Shown here in pieces: positions 39,186 through 46,448 of a stretch of 64,000 nt of DNA (the stretch's first letter is position 1; the number at the start of each line of letters is the position of its first letter). The translations under genes and the position numbers were made by a program. Source of the DNA: Pseudomonas sp. A-RE-19 (GTDB taxonomy: Bacteria; Pseudomonadota; Gammaproteobacteria; Pseudomonadales; Pseudomonadaceae); assembly GCF_019956555.1 (NCBI RefSeq), contig NZ_JAHBDQ010000010.1:62001-126000 (forward strand), written 5' to 3'. The notes beneath the pieces are model-generated. The model made no database searches, was not told the DNA's origin, and worked only from the letters and a program-made list of their open reading frames with translations.

Positions 39186-40151
39186 TTAGTCTGCGAACGC
39201 CATCCCATGCTTCTCTTTGGTGGTCTTCACCGCCTCCAGCACTGCCAGCAAGCAGTCATCACGATAGCGCTCCAGCGCCGAGATGCTGTGCTTGCCCAAC
39301 TGCTCGCTGGTGCCCTCCACCACATCATCAATCAATTTGTCGGTCAGCTCCGGTGCCGGCAGATACGTCCAGGGCAACTGCAACGCCGGCCCGAATTGCG
39401 CCATGAAGTGCCGCATGCCTGCATCGCCGCCCGCCAGGGTGTAAGTCAGGAAGGTGCCCATGAACGACCAGCGCAGACCCGCGCCAAAGCGAATCGCATC
39501 GTCGATTTCGCCAGTGGTCGCCACGCCGTCGTTGACCAGATGCAGCGCCTCACGCCACAGCGCTTCGAGCAACCGGTCGGCGATGAATCCTGGTACTTCC
39601 TTGCGCACATGCAGCGGTCGCATCCCCAAGGATTCATAGACTTTCATCGCCGCTTGCACCGCTTCTGGCGCAGTGTTTTTGCCGCCGACCACTTCCACCA
39701 AGGGCAGCAGGTAAACCGGGTTGAACGGGTGCCCGACCACGCAGCGTTCCGGGTGGGTTGAGCCTTCATAGAACTCGCTCGGCAGCAGGCCCGAGGTGCT
39801 GGAGCCGATCAGCGCATTGGGCTTGGCCGCCGCGCTGATTTTGCTGTGCAGTTCCAGTTTCAGTTCCAGTCGTTCTGGAGCACTTTCCTGGATGAAATCC
39901 GCATCGCGAACGCATTCTTCGATGGTGGCGACAAAGCGCAGCCGATCCTGCGACGCACCGGGGGCCAGGCCTTGTTTCTCCAGCGCGCCCCAGGCATTGG
40001 CCACGCGTTTGCGCAGGGCCGTTTCGGCACCGGGCGCCGGGTCCCAGGCCACTACATCAAGGCCATGGGCGAGGGCGCGGGATACCCAGCCGCTGCCGAT
40101 GACACCGCTGCCCAGCGCTGCGAAGGTTTTGATTTCGGTGATAAAGCTCAT
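39186..40151 (-). CDS. cdhA: L-carnitine dehydrogenase
   Basis: 321 residues from the ATG at 40151 ([20 protein letters not shown]). It is of the 3-hydroxyacyl-CoA dehydrogenase type, with the NAD motif GSGVIGSGW near residue 14. Catalytic-region segments are [28 protein letters not shown] and [17 protein letters not shown]. It oxidises L-carnitine to 3-dehydrocarnitine with NAD+. It lies between cdhC and cdhB in the leftward carnitine operon. Confidence 0.93.
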   Translation of the reverse strand: MSFITEIKTFAALGSGVIGSGWVSRALAHGLDVVAWDPAPGAETALRKRVANAWGALEKQGLAPGASQDRLRFVATIEECVRDADFIQESAPERLELKLELHSKISAAAKPNALIGSSTSGLLPSEFYEGSTHPERCVVGHPFNPVYLLPLVEVVGGKNTAPEAVQAAMKVYESLGMRPLHVRKEVPGFIADRLLEALWREALHLVNDGVATTGEIDDAIRFGAGLRWSFMGTFLTYTLAGGDAGMRHFMAQFGPALQLPWTYLPAPELTDKLIDDVVEGTSEQLGKHSISALERYRDDCLLAVLEAVKTTKEKHGMAFAD

Positions 40152-40182
40152 GGTCAATTCCTGAATTTGGCTCGGAAAAAAC

Positions 40183-40274
40183 TGTGGGAGCGAGCCTGCT
40201 CGCGATGACGTCGGTACATCCGATGCATCAATTGAGGCAGGTAAACCGCTATCGCGAGCAGGCTCGCTCCCACA
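40183..40274. repeat. REP-like inverted repeat pair (GTGGGAGCGAGCC family)
   Basis: Arms TGTGGGAGCGAGCCTGCTCG and its complement lie between cdhC and cdhA. Confidence 0.9.
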
Positions 40275-40293
40275 GGGGGAAAGTGTGTAAGGC

Positions 40294-41181
40294 TTAACCG
40301 CGCTTGGTCAGGCCCATTTTTGCCCGGCCTTCAGCTGGCGTCAGAACACGGGCGCCGAGGCGGCTGAGGATTTCCGAGGCACGCTCGACCAGTTGGCCGT
40401 TGGTCGCCAATACACCCTTGTCCAGCCACAGGTTGTCTTCCAGACCGACCCGCACGTTGCCGCCGAGCAGCACCGCTTGCGCAGCCATCGGCATTTGCAT
40501 GCGACCGATGCCGAACCCGGCCCAGACCGCGTCGGCTGGCAGGTTGTCGACCATGGCTTTCATGGTGGTGGTATCGGCCGGAGCGCCCCACGGGATGCCC
40601 AGGCACAACTGGAACAGCGGGTTATCGAGCAGGCCTTCCTTGATCATCTGCTTGGCGAACCACAGGTGACCGGTGTCGAAGATTTCCAGCTCAGGCTTAA
40701 CGCCCAGCTCTTGAATGCGTTTGGCGCCAGCACGTAGCTGAGCCGGGGTGGACACGTAAATGGTGTCGCCGTCACCGAAGTTCAGGGTGCCGCAATCCAG
40801 GGTGCAGATTTCCGGCAGCAATTCTTCGACGTGGGCCAGACGGGTCAGCGGACCGACCAGGTCGGTGTTCGGGCCAAACTCCATCGGGTTCTCGCCCGCA
40901 CCGATTTCCAGGTCGCCGCCCATGCCTGCGGTGAGGTTGACGATGATGTCGACGTCGGCCTCGCGGATGCGCTCCATCACTTCGCGATACAGCGCCACGT
41001 CACGGCTGAACTTGCCGGTTTCGGGGTCGCGAACATGGCAGTGGACCACGGTGGCGCCCGCCTTGGCGGCTTCCACGGCGGCCGCGGCGATTTGTTTCGG
41101 GGTGACCGGCACGTGTGGGCTTCTGGCGGTCGTGTCGCCAGCACCGGTGAGTGCGCAGGTGATGATGACGTCGTGGTTCAT
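40294..41181 (-). CDS. cdhC: 3-Dehydrocarnitine cleavage enzyme CdhC (BKACE/DUF849)
   Basis: 295 residues. The beta-keto acid cleavage enzyme marks are present: the N-terminal [11 protein letters not shown], metal-ligand [21 protein letters not shown], and the C-terminal [14 protein letters not shown] with the metal-binding Glu. BKACE enzymes react a beta-keto acid with acetyl-CoA. Here 3-dehydrocarnitine would give betainyl-CoA and acetoacetate. It directly follows caiX in the operon. Confidence 0.92.
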   Translation of the reverse strand: MNHDVIITCALTGAGDTTARSPHVPVTPKQIAAAAVEAAKAGATVVHCHVRDPETGKFSRDVALYREVMERIREADVDIIVNLTAGMGGDLEIGAGENPMEFGPNTDLVGPLTRLAHVEELLPEICTLDCGTLNFGDGDTIYVSTPAQLRAGAKRIQELGVKPELEIFDTGHLWFAKQMIKEGLLDNPLFQLCLGIPWGAPADTTTMKAMVDNLPADAVWAGFGIGRMQMPMAAQAVLLGGNVRVGLEDNLWLDKGVLATNGQLVERASEILSRLGARVLTPAEGRAKMGLTKRG

Positions 41182-41237
41182 GAGGCGGTTCCTTACAGGC
41201 GTGATTTTGGGGTATGGCTTGGGGCGTGACGATTCCG

Positions 41238-41262
41238 TTCGCAGCCCGTATCAGGCTGCGAA
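41238..41262 (-). promoter_or_regulatory. Hairpin between caiX and cdhC
   Basis: TTCGCAGCC (41238-41246) and GGCTGCGAA (41254-41262) form a perfect 9-bp stem just after caiX. It parallels the palindrome after cbcX. Confidence 0.6.
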
Positions 41263-41279
41263 TCGGTGTTTCAATCGGT

Positions 41280-42224
41280 TTATTTACTGGTCAGTTTCAG
41301 GTTTTCAGCGGCCGGTTTGCCGTCGAAGGTGGTCACGCCTTCGAGCCAGCGTTGCTTGTCTTGCGGGTGATCCTTGAGCCATTGCTTGGCCGATTCGAAG
41401 GCGTCTTTGTGATCGAGCAGCGGCTGCATCATCCGGCTCTCGTCTTCGGCGCTGTAGGTCAGGTTGCTCAGCAAACGACCAATGTTCGGGCATTGCTCGG
41501 CGTATTTCGGCGCGGTGACCGTCCACACGGTGGCCATGCCTTCGTTCGGGCCGAGGGCATCTTCACTGCCGGTGAGATAAGTCATTTGCACGTTGACGTT
41601 CATCGGGTGCGGCGCCCAGCCGAAGAACACCACGGCTTCCTTGCGCCGCACGGCGCGATCCACCGCCGCAAGCATGCCGGCTTCACTGGACTCGACCAGC
41701 TGGAACTTGCCCAGGCCAAACTGGTTTTTGGCGATCATCGCCTTGATCTGGGTGTTGGCACCCGAGCCAGGCTCGATGCCGTAAATCTTGCCGCCCAATT
41801 CTTTTTCGAACTTGGCGATATCGGCGAAGGTTTTCAGGCCCTTGTCAGCGAGATAAGTCGGTACGGCGAGGGTGGCGCGAGCATCCTTGAGGCTTGGCGC
41901 TTCAAGCACTTTGACCTGTTTGCCGTCGACGAACGGGGTGATGGTCTGGGTCATCAGCGGGTTCCAGTAGCCAAGGAACATGTCCAGGCGCTGGTCGCGG
42001 ATCCCGGCGAAGATGATTTGCTGGGAGGCGCTGGTCTGTTTGGTGTTGTAGCCGAGGCCATCGAGCAGGACCTGGGTCATGGCGCTGGTGGCGATCACGT
42101 CGGTCCAGTTCACTACACCCATGCGCACGTTCTGGCACGCGGCGGGTTCGGCGGCCATGACGCTGGCGCTCAAGAAAGCGGTACCGCTGAGTGCAAGAAC
42201 ACAGCTGCTGATCAGTCGTTTCAT
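41280..42224 (-). CDS. caiX: Carnitine-binding periplasmic protein CaiX
   Basis: 314 residues. A Sec signal peptide ends near residue 24 (FLSASVMA|AE). The OpuAC-type mature chain shows VRMGVVNWTDVIATSAM, MFLGYWNPLMTQTI and SSEAGMLAAVDRAVRRKEAVVFFGWAPHPMN, closely parallel to CbcX. No permease is adjacent. It probably feeds carnitine to CbcWV. It is the first gene of the carnitine operon and is divergent from cdhR. Confidence 0.9.
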   Translation of the reverse strand: MKRLISSCVLALSGTAFLSASVMAAEPAACQNVRMGVVNWTDVIATSAMTQVLLDGLGYNTKQTSASQQIIFAGIRDQRLDMFLGYWNPLMTQTITPFVDGKQVKVLEAPSLKDARATLAVPTYLADKGLKTFADIAKFEKELGGKIYGIEPGSGANTQIKAMIAKNQFGLGKFQLVESSEAGMLAAVDRAVRRKEAVVFFGWAPHPMNVNVQMTYLTGSEDALGPNEGMATVWTVTAPKYAEQCPNIGRLLSNLTYSAEDESRMMQPLLDHKDAFESAKQWLKDHPQDKQRWLEGVTTFDGKPAAENLKLTSK

Positions 42225-42312
42225 GGTGGGTTCCTCGGCAGGTCGTTATTGTGGGTTCCGGTGTCTGATGCGCCGGTGATGCCAAGTTACGCAGCTCAAG
42301 GCCCGTGAAAAC

Positions 42313-42347
42313 GCACTGCGGCGACCAGCTCTTGCACTGCGGCGACC
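42313..42347. promoter_or_regulatory. Perfect 14-bp direct repeat at 21-bp period, probable CdhR operator
   Basis: GCACTGCGGCGACC occurs at 42313-42326 and again at 42334-42347. Two copies exactly two helical turns apart are typical of AraC-family activator sites. It lies between divergent caiX and cdhR. Confidence 0.75.
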
Positions 42348-42431
42348 TGCGCACTTGAATGCCGTCGGCAAGTGGCGTATCAACGTCCACACGCTTCCCG
42401 CCCTCTCGCTACCTGCCATCGAGTGCGCTCC

Positions 42432-43391
42432 ATGTCCCAGGATTTCTACTTCTTGTTGATGCCGGGTTTTTCGGCGATCGGGTTCATCTCGGCCATCGAG
42501 CCGCTGCGGGTCGCCAATCGCTTTCGCGGCGAGCTGTACCGCTGGCATGTCTTGAGCGTCGATGGCGGGGCGGTGCTGGCCAGTAACGGTATGTCGGTCA
42601 ACGCCGATGCAGCGCTGGAACCCCTGAAGAAAGGCGCGACCTTGCTGGTGGTCGCCGGTTTCGAGCCGCTGAAGTTCGCCACTCCGGCACTGGAGCACTG
42701 GTTGCGTCGCTTGGACAACGAAGGCGTGACGCTCGGCGCCATCGACACCGGCAGCTTCGTCCTCGCCGAAGCCGGCCTGCTCGACGGCCATCGCCTGACC
42801 CTGCACTGGGAAGCCATCGACGCGTTCAAGGAGTCCTACCCGCAGCTGAGCGTCACCCAGGAACTGTTCGAGATCGATCGCCGACGCATCACCTCCGCTG
42901 GCGGTACGGCCTCCATCGACCTGATGCTCGACCTCATCGGCCAGGCCCACGGCCCGGAACTGGCAATCCAGGTCAGCGAACAATTCGTACTCGGGCGCAT
43001 CCGCCCGCGCAAAGATCACCAACGCATGGAAGTCGCCACGCGGTATGGCATCAGCAACAAGAAACTGGTGCAGGTGATCGGGGAGATGGAACAGCACAGC
43101 GAACCGCCGCTCAGTACCCTGGAGTTGGCGGAATCGATCAAGGTCACCCGGCGTCAGCTGGAACGCCTGTTTCGCCTGCACCTGAACGACACGCCGAGCA
43201 ATTTCTATCTGCGCTTAAGGCTGGAGAAGGCGCGGCAGTTGTTGCGTCAGACGAACATGAGTGTGTTGGAAGTGAGCATCGCGTGCGGGTTTGAATCGCC
43301 GTCGTATTTCACCCGCAGTTATCGGGCGAGGTTTGAGCGGTGCCCGCGGGAGGATCGACGACGGTTGGGGGATGGGCGAGAGCTGGTATGA
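42432..43391 (+). CDS. cdhR: GATase1/AraC-family activator CdhR
   Basis: 319 residues from the ATG at 42432 (MSQDFYFLLMPGFSAIGFIS). Same architecture as GbdR: an N-terminal DJ-1/PfpI-like domain (GAIDTGSFVLAEAGLLDGHR) and a C-terminal AraC pair (LELAESIKVTRRQLERLFRLHL and MSVLEVSIACGFESPSYFTRSYRARF). It should activate the carnitine operon in response to carnitine. Placement opposite caiX matches known CdhR. An alternative upstream start at 42372 lies in the promoter region and is less likely. Confidence 0.93.
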   Translation: MSQDFYFLLMPGFSAIGFISAIEPLRVANRFRGELYRWHVLSVDGGAVLASNGMSVNADAALEPLKKGATLLVVAGFEPLKFATPALEHWLRRLDNEGVTLGAIDTGSFVLAEAGLLDGHRLTLHWEAIDAFKESYPQLSVTQELFEIDRRRITSAGGTASIDLMLDLIGQAHGPELAIQVSEQFVLGRIRPRKDHQRMEVATRYGISNKKLVQVIGEMEQHSEPPLSTLELAESIKVTRRQLERLFRLHLNDTPSNFYLRLRLEKARQLLRQTNMSVLEVSIACGFESPSYFTRSYRARFERCPREDRRRLGDGRELV

Positions 43392-43409
43392 GCTAAACGC
43401 AAAACAAAA

Positions 43410-43499
43410 TGTGGGAGCGAGCCTGCTCGCGATAGCGGTGGATCAGTCGACATCAACTGGAATGGACTGACCGCAATCGCGAGCAGGCTCGCTCCCACA
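43410..43499. repeat. REP-like inverted repeat pair (GTGGGAGCGAGCC family)
   Basis: Arms TGTGGGAGCGAGCCTGCTCG and its complement lie between convergent cdhR and the DUF3010 gene. Confidence 0.9.
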
Positions 43500-43517
43500 T
43501 TTGATCTACTTTCACTT

Positions 43518-43934
43518 TTACTTCTTGATCAGTGCCGAGCACGCCGCCTTGTAAGCCTCATGCTGATACTTGTTCAGCGTATCCGGCAGGGCGAAGTCGA
43601 ACTTCTTGTTCTGCGCATTGATCGTCTGCGGCGACAGCAGCGTCACCTCGCAGTTTTCCAGCAGCTGAAAAACCCCCTCGATCTTGAACGTGGTCGGCCC
43701 CCCGGCGAACTCACCTTTCTTGCTGCGCTTCTTGATCGCAATGCGGTCGATGGAGTTCTCCCGAACAAACGACGCCACCTGAGCGGCAAAGACCTTGACG
43801 TTCGCGGCTTCGTCGTCATCGTCGAGGGCGATTTTCTTGGTGGCCAGGGCGACGTGGCTCAGGGCCTGATCGTCGAGGGAGGCCACGGCGATGATCGCTT
43901 CGCTGCCTTTGATTTCGATACCGCAGATTTTCAT
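43518..43934 (-). CDS. DUF3010 family protein
   Basis: 138 residues. The sequence MKICGIEIKGSEAIIAVASL at the start, with IDRIAIKKRSKKGEFAGGPTTFK in the middle, matches the DUF3010 family. The fold may be RNase H-like, but no function is known to me. It is soluble, with no signal peptide, and lies 32 bases after the helix-turn-helix gene on the same strand. Confidence 0.85.
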   Translation of the reverse strand: MKICGIEIKGSEAIIAVASLDDQALSHVALATKKIALDDDDEAANVKVFAAQVASFVRENSIDRIAIKKRSKKGEFAGGPTTFKIEGVFQLLENCEVTLLSPQTINAQNKKFDFALPDTLNKYQHEAYKAACSALIKK

Positions 43935-43966
43935 TTCAAACCCTTTTCCCGATGCTGGCGTGCAGC

Positions 43967-44185
43967 TTACAACTCAAGTTGATTGGCGGTGATGCCAAAT
44001 GCTGCGGCGATTTTCTCACGGGTGGCCTTGCGGGGCTTGGCAACCGTCTCCTGCTGGGCGAATGCCGGTTGGGAGATGCCCATACGTTTGGCCACTTCAT
44101 CCTGTGTAAGGTTCAGGTGTTCGCGCCAGGCGCGAATAGGGAGTGCTCCATCGACGATGCGGCTGACTACTTCGTGGGGAATCAA
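43967..44185 (-). CDS. XRE-type antitoxin-like helix-turn-helix protein
   Basis: 72 residues. The helix-turn-helix LTQDEVAKRMGISQPAFAQQE is clear, and the N-terminal PHEVVSRIVDGALPIRAWRE is typical of antitoxins paired with RelE/ParE-type toxins. No toxin gene is present on either side: the next gene upstream on this strand is an LprI-like protein, 23 bases away, and downstream is DUF3010. It therefore looks like an orphan antitoxin or an adapted regulator. Confidence 0.8.
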   Translation of the reverse strand: MIPHEVVSRIVDGALPIRAWREHLNLTQDEVAKRMGISQPAFAQQETVAKPRKATREKIAAAFGITANQLEL

Positions 44186-44208
44186 ATTAATCTCCTTTTC
44201 TATGTTTT

Positions 44209-44610
44209 TTACTCCTGCCCAATCGACTCCAAAAACTCCGACCGCTCGTCACTCATCCTCGCCACGCAATCATTCTGCGCAATGGTGAATGCCTTGCTAC
44301 CACTGGTCGCCGGAAATGCTTCAACCGCGCAATCGGCATCCCGGGTCTTCAACCATTGCTGCTGAGCGGCCTTGAGCTTGGCGGTGATATCGGTCAGTTG
44401 CGCGGGATTCTTGCCGTAGGCCGTGTGCATGCGCTCGGTCAGGCTCTGGTAGTTGTCTTTGAGCAATTGCTCGGCGGTGGTTCTGCTGTAGACCGAGCAT
44501 TCCAGGGTCTGGACGTCGTTTTCGACGGCGTCGCAGGGGGTGTTGTCGGCCTCTTCAGCTGCTTGTACGCCGGTCGCTATCAGTGCCAAAGCCAGGAAGA
44601 TCGATTTCAT
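44209..44610 (-). CDS. LprI-type (DUF1311) secreted protein
   Basis: 133 residues from the ATG at 44610. A Sec signal peptide ends near residue 18 (ATGVQA|AE). The mature part shows the DUF1311/lysozyme-inhibitor LprI pattern: paired cysteines (TPCDAVEN, TLECSVY), LTERMHTAYGKNP, LKAAQQQWLKTRDADC and a late cysteine (AQNDCVARMSDER). It is probably periplasmic. The lysozyme-inhibitor role is a family suggestion only. It may be cotranscribed with the helix-turn-helix and DUF3010 genes. Confidence 0.78.
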   Translation of the reverse strand: MKSIFLALALIATGVQAAEEADNTPCDAVENDVQTLECSVYSRTTAEQLLKDNYQSLTERMHTAYGKNPAQLTDITAKLKAAQQQWLKTRDADCAVEAFPATSGSKAFTIAQNDCVARMSDERSEFLESIGQE

Positions 44611-44702
44611 TGCGTCGCCGCCCTTAATCCAGTGAAACATCCAGTGATGCGACGAATTCTGGCCCAAGCGGGCGACGTTGGATAGGTAGGCGATGAAGCC
44701 TG

Positions 44703-44729
44703 TTGACGACCCTTTGTCGCGGATTGACG
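44703..44729 (+). promoter_or_regulatory. Candidate GbdR-type site upstream of the dgc operon
   Basis: TTGACG occurs at 44703 and 44724 (21-bp period), and between them lies TGTCGCGGAT, which matches TGTCGCAGAT in the gbcA-gbcB promoter region at nine of ten bases. It ends about 115 bases before the first dgc-operon start. The assignment to GbdR is an inference. Confidence 0.4.
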
Positions 44730-44845
44730 CTTTCGGCAAACCCCCTGTCGTTTTTGCACCCGGCTGCCCCGTCCCTCAGGCATATGCTGGCCCCAAAGCG
44801 CCGGCAGACGATTCGGCGCATGAATCGCTAATAGGGGACAGCCTG

Positions 44846-45823
44846 ATGAGCCCAGCCGAATTGCACGCCGACAGCATCGTTATCGACGGGCTGATTATTG
44901 CCAAGTGGAACCGCGAGCTGTTTGAAGACATGCGCAAGGGCGGTCTGACCGCGGCCAACTGCACCGTGTCGGTGTGGGAGGGCTTCCAGGCCACTGTCAA
45001 CAACATCGCCGCCAGCCAGAAGCTGATCCGCGAGAACAGCGACCTGGTGATTCCGGTGCGCACCACCGCCGATATCCGTAAGGCCAAGGAACAGGGCAAG
45101 ACCGGCATCCTCTTTGGCTTCCAGAATGCTCACGCGTTTGAAGACCAGATCGGCTACGTCGAGGTCTTCAAGCAGCTCGGCGTCGGTATCGTGCAGATGT
45201 GCTACAACACCCAAAACCTGGTCGGTACCGGTTGCTACGAGCGCGATGGCGGCCTGTCGGGTTTCGGTCGCGAAATCGTCGCCGAGATGAACCGTGTCGG
45301 CGTCATGTGCGACCTGTCCCACGTCGGCTCGAAAACGTCCGAAGAAGTCATCCTCGAATCCAAGAAGCCGGTCTGCTACTCCCACTGCCTGCCGTCGGGT
45401 CTGAAAGTTCACCCGCGCAACAAATCCGACGAAGAGCTGAAGTTCATCGCCGATCACGGCGGTTTTGTCGGTGTGACCATGTTCGCGCCGTTCCTGGCCA
45501 AGGGCATTGATTCGACCATCGACGACTACGCCGAAGCCATCGAATACACCATGAACATCGTCGGCGAAGACGCCATCGGCATCGGCACCGACTTCACCCA
45601 GGGCCATGGCCAGGACTTTTTCGAATACCTGACCCATGACAAGGGCTACGCCCGCCGTCTGACCAGCTTCGGCAAGATCATCAACCCGCTGGGTATCCGC
45701 ACCGTGGGCGAGTTCCCGAACCTGACCGAGACCCTGCTCAAACGCGGCCATTCCGAGCGGGTGGTGCGCAAGATCATGGGCGAGAACTGGGTCAACGTCC
45801 TCAAGGACGTCTGGGGCGAATAA
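44846..45823 (+). CDS. M19 renal dipeptidase-like protein with degenerate metal site
   Basis: 325 residues from the ATG at 44846 (MSPAELHADSIVIDGLIIAK). The fold pattern of membrane dipeptidases is clear: CDLSHVGSKTSEEVILESKK with the first late His, PVCYSHC with the second, and GIGTDFTQG with the Asp. The N-terminal metal motif His-x-Asp (DGHND in relatives) reads DGLIIAKW here, and the bridging Glu region reads FGFQNAH. It is the first gene of the dimethylglycine operon, matching PA5396 by position. Peptidase activity is doubtful. Confidence 0.88.
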   Translation: MSPAELHADSIVIDGLIIAKWNRELFEDMRKGGLTAANCTVSVWEGFQATVNNIAASQKLIRENSDLVIPVRTTADIRKAKEQGKTGILFGFQNAHAFEDQIGYVEVFKQLGVGIVQMCYNTQNLVGTGCYERDGGLSGFGREIVAEMNRVGVMCDLSHVGSKTSEEVILESKKPVCYSHCLPSGLKVHPRNKSDEELKFIADHGGFVGVTMFAPFLAKGIDSTIDDYAEAIEYTMNIVGEDAIGIGTDFTQGHGQDFFEYLTHDKGYARRLTSFGKIINPLGIRTVGEFPNLTETLLKRGHSERVVRKIMGENWVNVLKDVWGE

Positions 45824-45847
45824 GCCGCCGCATCTGAAGAATCCTTT

Positions 45848-45870
45848 CCCCCGGCCGTCCGTGCCGGGGG
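45848..45870 (+). promoter_or_regulatory. GC-rich hairpin within the dgc operon
   Basis: CCCCCGGC and GCCGGGGG pair across a 7-base loop, 24 bases after the dipeptidase-like gene. There is no T tract, so mRNA processing or protection is more likely than termination. Confidence 0.55.
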
Positions 45871-45902
45871 CAACACAACGAATTTTCTGGAGTTAAGTTT
45901 CC

Positions 45903-46433
45903 ATGGCCAAGATCGCCCCGCAATTGCCAATCGAAGTCGACAGCGAAACCGGTGTCTGGACCTCTGACGCCCTGCCGATGCTGTATGTGCCGCGCCATTT
46001 CTTCGTCAACAACCACATGGGCATCGAGGAAGTGCTGGGCGCCGACGCTTACGCCGAAATCCTCTACAAGGCCGGCTACAAGTCCGCTTGGCACTGGTGT
46101 GAAAAAGAAGCTGAATGCCACGGCCTGGAAGGCGTCGCGGTGTTCGAGCACTACATGAAGCGTCTGTCGCAACGCGGCTGGGGCTTGTTCAAGATTCAGG
46201 ACATCGACCTCGACAAAGGCACCGCCAGCGTCAAGCTCGAACACTCCGCATTCGTCTACGTGTACGGCAAGGTCGGGCGCAAGGTCGACTACATGTTCAC
46301 CGGCTGGTTCGCCGGCGCCATGGACCAGATCCTGGCCGCTCGCGGCAGCAAGATCCGCACGGTCGCCGAACAAGTCTACGGTGGCTCCGAAGAAGGCCAC
46401 GACGACGGTTTGTTCACCGTCAAGCCGTTGTAA
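45903..46433 (+). CDS. DUF5943-type conserved protein of the dgc operon
   Basis: 176 residues. Seen are PMLYVPRHFFVNNHMGIEEVLGADAYAEILYKAGYKSAWHWCEKEAE and a C-terminal VDYMFTGWFAGAMDQILAARG that resemble V4R-like small-molecule domains. It sits immediately before dgcA (15 bases) and matches PA5397 by position. Its role in dimethylglycine breakdown is not defined. A soluble accessory or sensor protein is possible. Confidence 0.8.
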   Translation: MAKIAPQLPIEVDSETGVWTSDALPMLYVPRHFFVNNHMGIEEVLGADAYAEILYKAGYKSAWHWCEKEAECHGLEGVAVFEHYMKRLSQRGWGLFKIQDIDLDKGTASVKLEHSAFVYVYGKVGRKVDYMFTGWFAGAMDQILAARGSKIRTVAEQVYGGSEEGHDDGLFTVKPL

Positions 46434-46448
46434 GTCGAGGACCCCGCC

